In this document: one piece after another, positions 59,400 to 64,000 of the stretch
Layout of the letters: the number at the start of each line of letters is the position of its first letter
Numbering within the stretch: the stretch's first letter is position 1
Source: DATAEG01 sp963703085
GTDB taxonomy: Bacteria > Actinomycetota > Actinomycetes > Mycobacteriales > Jatrophihabitantaceae
Assembly: GCA_963703085.1 (NCBI GenBank)
Contig: OY969789.1
Coordinates: forward strand, 3,038,001-3,102,000
Direction: 5' to 3'
DNA: 64,000 nt
Notes under the pieces: model-generated
What the model was told of the DNA's origin: nothing
The model's input: only the letters and a program-made list of their open reading frames with translations
Database searches by the model: none
Made by a program: the position numbers and the translations under genes

Positions 59400-60185
59400 G
59401 TTCATGATCGCCTGATCGGTTGGCTCGCGGGCCCCTCGCTTCGCTCGGGGCCCACTCGCAACCGATTCCTCGCTTCGCTCGGGCAAGCGCTCCTTCGTCG
59501 CGCGCGGCGATCTGCTCTTCGCGCGAGCGCTCATCGCGGTCTTCCTGATCGCCTGATCGGTTGGCTCGCGGGCCCCTCGCTTCGCTCGGGGCCCACTCGC
59601 AACCGATACCTCGCTTCGCTCGGCCGCAAGCTCGCTGCGCTCGCGCGGGCGATCTGCTCTTCGCGCGAGCGCTCATCGCTGTGTTCATGATCGCCTGATC
59701 GGTTGGCTCGCGGGCCCCTCGCTTCGCGTCGGGGCCCACTCGCAACCGATACCTCGCTTCGCTCGGCGCAAGGCTCCTGCGCTCGCGCGCGGCGATCTGC
59801 TCTTCGCGCGAGCGCTCATCGCTGTCTTCCTGATCGCCTGATCGGTTGGCTCGCGGGCCCCTCGCTTCGCGTCGGGGCCCACTCGCAACCGATACCTCGC
59901 TTCGCTCGGCGCAAGGCTCGCTGCGTCGCGCGGGCGATCTGCTCTTCGCGCGAGCGCTCATCGCTGTGTTCATGATCGCCTGATCGATTACTCGCGCTGA
60001 CCCCTCGCTTCGCATCGGGCCAACGCTCGCAATCGATACTCGCTAACGCTCGGGCAAGCGCTCCTTCGTCGCGCGCCGGCGATCTGCTCTTCGCGCGAGC
60101 GCTCATCGCTGTCGTGAGCGTCGTTTACTCACGCTGACCCTCGGGTCGGCGATGTGTTCTTCGCGCGGGTGCTCATCGTTTCGTG
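59400..60185. repeat. tandem array of five 141-143 bp repeats plus a degenerate sixth
   Basis: The anchor GCCTGATCGGTTG (or a variant) recurs at 59410, 59551, 59693, 59836 and 59978. Each unit has a hairpin (ATCGGTTG and CAACCGAT outer arms, GGGCCCC and GGGGCCC inner arms around TCGCTTCGCTC) and a second conserved block GCGATCTGCTCTTCGCGCGAGCGCTCATCGC. A variable segment lies between them. The joint alternates between GTCTTCCTGATCGC and GTGTTCATGATCGC. The fifth unit is diverged and the sixth (60111-60185) is only a remnant. The 1.1 kb between rnpB and 60483 has no convincing gene; antisense open frames here are by-products of the repeat. Confidence 0.9.
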
Positions 60186-60293
60186 GCCGAGCAGCGTCAC
60201 TGCGAGCGAAACGTGCAAAGAAAAATGCGAGTGTGGAAATTCGGTGGGTGACCCGATTGCGTTGCGTGCCGCGTTGCTGAGCGCGATGAATAC

Positions 60294-60433
60294 CCTTATC
60301 AAATAAGGCCATTCACTACGCTCTCGGTGATTGACGTGTCGCGGATGGTCGGTAACCTGCGAAGTTGCGCTGCAGCGCAGTCAAAATTCGTGCGGCGTGG
60401 CTTATTGACCGCACGCGCGTAACGACGTGAACT
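60294..60433 (+). promoter_or_regulatory. upstream region of the H1-like gene
   Basis: An AT-richer stretch holds a small hairpin CCTTAT-CAA-ATAAGG (60294-60308), a self-complementary GCGCTGCAGCGC (60367-60378) and a TTGACC (60405-60410), 17 bp, TGAACT (60428-60433) promoter-like pair. A transcript from here would have a leader of about 40 nt with AGGAGGAG before the ATG at 60483. Function of the hairpins is unknown. Confidence 0.35.
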
Positions 60434-60482
60434 TGTGTCTCGATCGACTCGCACGACCGTCGCCCCTAGGAGGAGCAACAAC

Positions 60483-60830
60483 ATGACGGCATCAAAGCGC
60501 ACAGCCAAAAAGGCACCGGCCAAGAAATCGGCGGCCAAAAAAGCTCCCGCAAAGAAGAGCGCCGCCAAGAAGGTCGCTGCCAAGAAGACCGCGGTGAAGC
60601 GGACCGTGGCCAAGAAGGCAAGCGCGGTCAAGAAGACCGTGGCCAAGAAGTCGCCGGCGAAGAAGACCACAGCAAAGAAGACCGCGGCCAAGAAGACCAC
60701 AGCACGCAAGACCGCGGCCAAGAAGTCGCCGGCACGCAAGACCGCGGCCAAGAAGACCACGGCCCGCAAGACGACCGCCAAGAAGGCACCGGCACGCAAG
60801 CGGGCGCCGGCCAAGAAAGCTGCTCGCTGA
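60483..60830 (+). CDS. histone-H1-like lysine/alanine-rich DNA-binding protein
   Basis: A 115-residue protein made almost entirely of Lys, Ala, Thr, Pro, Ser and Arg in short repeats (AKKAPAKKSAAKK, ARKTTAKK), resembling the C-terminal tail of eukaryotic H1 and of actinobacterial HupB/Ku but with no globular domain. The start is fixed by an ideal AGGAGGAG 7-14 bp upstream. It should bind DNA non-specifically and compact it. The repeats resemble the Ku tail at 53.7 kb, although any shared origin is conjecture. It is followed 17 bp later by the RNB nuclease gene. Confidence 0.8.
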   Translation: MTASKRTAKKAPAKKSAAKKAPAKKSAAKKVAAKKTAVKRTVAKKASAVKKTVAKKSPAKKTTAKKTAAKKTTARKTAAKKSPARKTAAKKTTARKTTAKKAPARKRAPAKKAAR

Positions 60831-60847
60831 CCTTCTGACCAGCGTCC

Positions 60848-62251
60848 GTGCAGACCACCAGACTCGCCGGCGCACCTCTCGACTTCGCTGCACTGCGCAG
60901 CACGTTGAGGGTGCCCGGCGAGTTCTCATCTTCGGTGCTTGATGCCGCGCAGCACGCTGCAGAATCCGTCCAGCTCCCGGATGACGACGCGACCGACATT
61001 CCGTTCGTCACGGTCGATCCGCCAGGCAGCAAGGACCTCGACCAAGCGCTGCACATCGCACCGCGCGGCGACGGCTTCCTGCTGAGCTACGCCATCGCTG
61101 ATGTCGCCGGGTTCGTCGAACCCGGGTCCGCACTCGATGATGAAGCCAACGCCCGCGGCGAGACGCTGTACTTCCCGGACACCCGCATCCCGCTGCATCC
61201 GCCATTGCTGAGCGAGGGGGCGGCAAGCCTGCTGCCCGAGCAGATACGCCCCGCTGTCCTATGGCAGATCGGACTCGACTCGACCGGTTCGGTCACCGAT
61301 GTACTCGTGCGGCATGCGCGGGTGCGCAGTCAGGCCCAACTCGACTACGCGGGCCTGCAGACGATGCTGGCCGGCGGCACGGCACCGGACGGTGCTCGGC
61401 TGCTGCCCGACGTCGGCCGGCTACGACTCGAACAGTCCCGGCGGCGGCACGCGATCAACCTCGACGTACCTGAGCAGGAGGTAGAGCCGGACGGCCACGG
61501 CAGCTGGACGTTGCGTGCCCGCCAGCAGCTCGACGTCGAGAGGTGGAACGCCGAGCTCTCGCTACTGACCGGCATGTGCGCGGCAGATCTGATGATCAAG
61601 CATCAGGTCGGCATCCTGCGCACGTTGCCGCCGCCGGACGAGAAGGTGATCGGCTGGCTGCACCGCGTCGCGCCCGCACTCGGAGTGACGTGGCCCAAGG
61701 GCGCCAAGCCCGGCGACGTCGTCGCCGATCTCGACCGCACCGATCCGAAACATCTGGCCTTCTGCGATCACGCAATGTCGTTACTACGTGGCGCCGGATA
61801 CACGGTGTTGGCCGGAGCGGTGCCCGGCGAACTCACTCATGCGGGCGTAGCCGCGCCGTACGCACACGTCACCGCGCCGTTGCGCCGGCTGGTCGACCGG
61901 TACGGCAGCACGCTGTGCGTCGCGTTGAGCAATGGCCAGCCGGTGCCAGACTGGATCTCCGCCGCCCTTCCCCGTCTACCTAAGACGATGGCCGCTGCGG
62001 ACAGCCGCGCCAACGAGGTCGACCGAGCGGTCGTCGACGCGACCGAGGCGTGGCTGCTGCGAGACAGAGTTGGTCAGCAGTTCACCGCCATCGTGCTGGA
62101 CACCGATGACGATTCGGCAAAGATCACCATCGAGGAGCCGGCGATCCGCGCGCGGGCCACCGGCACCGGGTTCGTCGTCGGCAACCCCGTCGTGGTTCGC
62201 CTCACCGAAGCAGATGTCGCCTCGCGTATCCTTCGGTTCGAACGCGTTTAG
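60848..62251 (+). CDS. RNB-domain ribonuclease (RNase II/R family)
   Basis: A 467-residue exoribonuclease core. The catalytic Mg-binding motif is VDPPGSKDLDQALHIAPRG (about 55-73), followed by LLSYAIADVAGFVEPGSALDDEANARGETLYFPDTRIPLHPPLLSEGAASLLP and, near 340, GVAAPYAHVTAPLRRLVDRY. It lacks the S1 and cold-shock domains of RNase II/R, as in the compact actinobacterial type. It degrades RNA 3' to 5'. GTG 60848 start; probably co-transcribed with the H1-like gene. Confidence 0.9.
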   Translation: MQTTRLAGAPLDFAALRSTLRVPGEFSSSVLDAAQHAAESVQLPDDDATDIPFVTVDPPGSKDLDQALHIAPRGDGFLLSYAIADVAGFVEPGSALDDEANARGETLYFPDTRIPLHPPLLSEGAASLLPEQIRPAVLWQIGLDSTGSVTDVLVRHARVRSQAQLDYAGLQTMLAGGTAPDGARLLPDVGRLRLEQSRRRHAINLDVPEQEVEPDGHGSWTLRARQQLDVERWNAELSLLTGMCAADLMIKHQVGILRTLPPPDEKVIGWLHRVAPALGVTWPKGAKPGDVVADLDRTDPKHLAFCDHAMSLLRGAGYTVLAGAVPGELTHAGVAAPYAHVTAPLRRLVDRYGSTLCVALSNGQPVPDWISAALPRLPKTMAAADSRANEVDRAVVDATEAWLLRDRVGQQFTAIVLDTDDDSAKITIEEPAIRARATGTGFVVGNPVVVRLTEADVASRILRFERV

Positions 62252-62296
62252 CACCGGTCAGCGCGTCTCGTTTCACTCCTCGAGGAGCGCGTTGCC

Positions 62297-62968
62297 ATGG
62301 TTTCGCCGGACATCGCTGCGTTGCGTATCGCCATCGTCGGCGGCACCGGGCCACAGGGTCGTGGCTTGGCGCTCCGGCTGGCTCATGCGGGGCTCGACGT
62401 GTGCATCGGCTCGCGCGACGCAGAGCGGGCCAGACAGTCGGCCGCCGAACTCCCCGGGCCGGTGCGTGGTGATGACAACGCTGCTGCGGTGCGAGATGCG
62501 GACATCGTCATCGTGGCAGTTCCCTGGGACGCTCACGAAGCAACGCTCACCGGCCTGCGCGACGGGCTGGCCGGCAAAGTCGTCGTCGACTGCGTCAACC
62601 CGCTCGGCTTCGATGAGCGCGGACCGTATCCGTTGCGTCCGGAAGCCGGCAGCGCGGCGGAGCAGGCCGCGCAACTACTACCGGACTCGACTGTGACGGC
62701 GGCCTTTCACCATCTCAGCGCGGTGTTGCTCACCGACCCGGCGGTGGACGATCTGGACATCGACGTCCTGGTGCTCGGCGACGATCGCGACGCCTGCGGC
62801 CTGGTCCAGCGTCTCGCCGACGCCCTGCCCGGTGCTCGGGGCGTCTACGGCGGTCGCTTGCGCAACGCCGGTCAAGTGGAGGCATTGACGGCGAACCTGG
62901 TCGCGATCAACCGGCGCTACAAGACGCACGCCGGGATCCGGGTGACCGGGCTGCCTGACGACGACTGA
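62297..62968 (+). CDS. npdG: F420-dependent NADP reductase
   Basis: A 223-residue Rossmann protein: LRIAIVGGTGPQGRGLALRLAHAGLDVCIGSRDAERA (NADP-binding, with SR accepting the 2'-phosphate), ADIVIVAVPWDAHEATL, VVVDCVNPLGFDERGPYPL, TVTAAFHHLSAVLL and GRLRNAGQVEALTANLVAINRRYKTHAGIRVTGL. The reading matches NpdG/FNO, which moves hydride between NADPH and coenzyme F420, so the host should make F420. ATG 62297 start. It is convergent with panB. Confidence 0.92.
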   Translation: MVSPDIAALRIAIVGGTGPQGRGLALRLAHAGLDVCIGSRDAERARQSAAELPGPVRGDDNAAAVRDADIVIVAVPWDAHEATLTGLRDGLAGKVVVDCVNPLGFDERGPYPLRPEAGSAAEQAAQLLPDSTVTAAFHHLSAVLLTDPAVDDLDIDVLVLGDDRDACGLVQRLADALPGARGVYGGRLRNAGQVEALTANLVAINRRYKTHAGIRVTGLPDDD

Positions 62969-62987
62969 TCCGCGCGCCGCTAACCGG

Positions 62988-63821
62988 TCAGGTGTAGCTG
63001 CGTTGCGCGTCCGGATAGCTGCCGTCGCGAACCTCGCTCGCGAACTGCTGCGCAGCGTCGCCGAGCACCGCGCTGAGATCGGCGTACTGCTTGACGAACT
63101 TCGCCGCCTTACCGCCGGTTCGCAGGCCGGCCATGTCCTGCCAGACGAGCACCTGCGCGTCACAGTGCGGACCGGCTCCGATGCCAACCGTCGGAATCGA
63201 CAGTTCAGCGGTGACCTTCTCCGCCAGGTCGCTGGGGACCACTTCGAGCACGACCGCGAATGCGCCGGCGTGCTCCAGTGCTTTGGCGTCCTGAACGAGC
63301 CGGTGTGCGCCCTCGTCGCCGCGTCCCTGCACGCGATAGCCGCTGAGGACGTTCACCGACTGCGGGGTGAGACCGATGTGCGCCATCACCGGAATGCCGG
63401 CGGAAACCAGCGCCTCGACCTGCGCGGCTACTCGCACGCCGCCCTCGAGCTTGACCGCCTGCGCGCCACCTTCCTTCATGAATCGGCTCGCTGTCTCGAG
63501 CGCCTGTTGCGGGCTGCTCTGGTAGGAGCCGAACGGAAGGTCGGCGACCACCAGTGCCGTGCCGGCGCCCCGGACCACGCCTCGGACCAGGGGGATCAAC
63601 TCGTCGCTGGTGACCGGCACCGTGGTGTCGTAGCCATAGACGACATTTGCCGCGGAGTCGCCGACCAGGAGAACCGGGATGCCGGCCTGGTCGAACACGT
63701 ATGCGGTGGAGTAGTCGTAGGCGGTGAGCATCGCCCAGCGCTCGCCGGACTCCTTGGCAGCCTGTAGGTCGCGAATGGTGACCCGGCGGGTGCGATTGCC
63801 TCCGTACAGAGTCTCGCTCAT
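62988..63821 (-). CDS. panB: 3-methyl-2-oxobutanoate hydroxymethyltransferase
   Basis: A 277-residue PanB, which adds a hydroxymethyl group from methylene-tetrahydrofolate to 2-oxoisovalerate in pantothenate synthesis. Motifs are ERWAMLTAYDYSTAYVFDQAGIPVLLVGDSAANVVYGYDTT (Mg ligand Asp), VADLPFGSYQ, AVKLEGGVRVAAQVEALVSAGIPVMAHIGLTPQSVN and VPSDLAEKVTAELSIPTVGIGAGPHCDAQVLVWQDM. Length is normal. Nothing else of the pan pathway is present in the window. Confidence 0.95.
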   Translation of the reverse strand: MSETLYGGNRTRRVTIRDLQAAKESGERWAMLTAYDYSTAYVFDQAGIPVLLVGDSAANVVYGYDTTVPVTSDELIPLVRGVVRGAGTALVVADLPFGSYQSSPQQALETASRFMKEGGAQAVKLEGGVRVAAQVEALVSAGIPVMAHIGLTPQSVNVLSGYRVQGRGDEGAHRLVQDAKALEHAGAFAVVLEVVPSDLAEKVTAELSIPTVGIGAGPHCDAQVLVWQDMAGLRTGGKAAKFVKQYADLSAVLGDAAQQFASEVRDGSYPDAQRSYT

Positions 63822-63971
63822 CAGACATCAGTCCTGTTCTCTCCTCGAGGCCGGCTGTGCCGGTCCCCGGGCTGTCTGTGGACGCCTCCCATCATCCCCC
63901 GTTCCCCGCGAGTTGCACCTCACCAATGCAAGTGCGATCAGTCACTGCTCAGCCCCGAGACAGCGATGAGC

Positions 63972-64000
63972 GCTCGCGCGAAGAGCAGGAGACGGCGATG
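63972..64000. repeat. partial inverted copy of the 142-bp repeat at the window edge
   Basis: CGATGAGCGCTCGCGCGAAGAGCAG is the exact reverse complement of the second conserved block of the array at 59.4-60.1 kb. It begins in the intergenic DNA upstream of panB and is cut off by the window end, so another copy or array may start here in opposite orientation. Confidence 0.75.

Noticed and set aside
59362..60015. A 217-codon antisense frame across the 142-bp repeats with recurring ERSREEQIA-type words
   Set aside because: The words are translations of the DNA repeat, the period (141-143 bp) is not a constant multiple of three, and no ribosome site or family supports it.
59400..60185. CRISPR array
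   Set aside because: Repeat units are about 142 bp with long conserved blocks and no uniform short repeat/unique spacer pattern; no cas genes are nearby.

Overview
The window is GC-rich chromosomal DNA from an actinobacterium. The evidence is a FasR-fabD-fabH-acpP-fabF-accD fatty-acid block with a DUF3145 neighbour, an AceE-type pyruvate dehydrogenase beside DUF3052 and AhpE genes, an F420:NADP reductase (npdG), and many GTG or apparently leaderless starts. Gene content would fit a Frankia/Jatrophihabitans/Nakamurella-like or related lineage, but nothing here fixes the genus.

Layout. 0-4.5 kb: minus-strand pobA-pcaF-pcaH-pcaG-pcaB operon converting 4-hydroxybenzoate through protocatechuate into the beta-ketoadipate pathway; pcaB runs off the left edge. 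4.6-8.5 kb: small genes and housekeeping enzymes ending in a 60-nt hairpin terminator. 8.5-15.2 kb: type II fatty-acid synthesis cluster with its PucR-type regulator; FabD carries an extra C-terminal biotinyl/lipoyl-like domain. 15.2-21.3 kb: a split transketolase behind a MerR-type promoter, a PHP protein, and two genes with internal deletions (a SpoU methyltransferase and an FAD monooxygenase) next to an intact TetR gene. 21.3-29.4 kb: aceE, DUF3052, ahpE, a phosphoesterase, SURF1, a flavin oxidoreductase and tRNA-Val. 29.4-39.7 kb: a sugar or sugar-acid catabolic cluster (dehydrogenases, mutarotase, lactonase, GntR repressor, ABC importer, glycoside hydrolase). It carries two identical TGGTCCTACCA operators and is bracketed by a 45-bp direct repeat. 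39.8-43.3 kb: a GAF-ANTAR protein and an arsR / arsM-acr3 arsenic locus ending in a tiny Cys-rich protein. 43.4-50.2 kb: the most intriguing block, a divergent cluster joining a pterin-synthase-like enzyme, a RibD-type reductase, a BchC-like dehydrogenase, a glycosyltransferase, a flippase-like membrane protein, a CDP-alcohol phosphatidyltransferase and a sulfatase/LTA-synthase-like enzyme. 50.3-58.9 kb: stress SDR, Ku, VIT transporter, then Nif3 / Zn-ribbon / RNase HI, where RNase HI is fused in frame to an orotate phosphoribosyltransferase. 58.9-64 kb: rnpB, an array of five 142-bp repeats, a histone-H1-like protein, an RNB nuclease, npdG and panB.

Several genes between 30 and 45 kb carry apparent single-base frameshifts (SDR, mutarotase, GAF-ANTAR 5' end, sulfatase). 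They could be real decay or sequencing error, and the sequence alone cannot decide.
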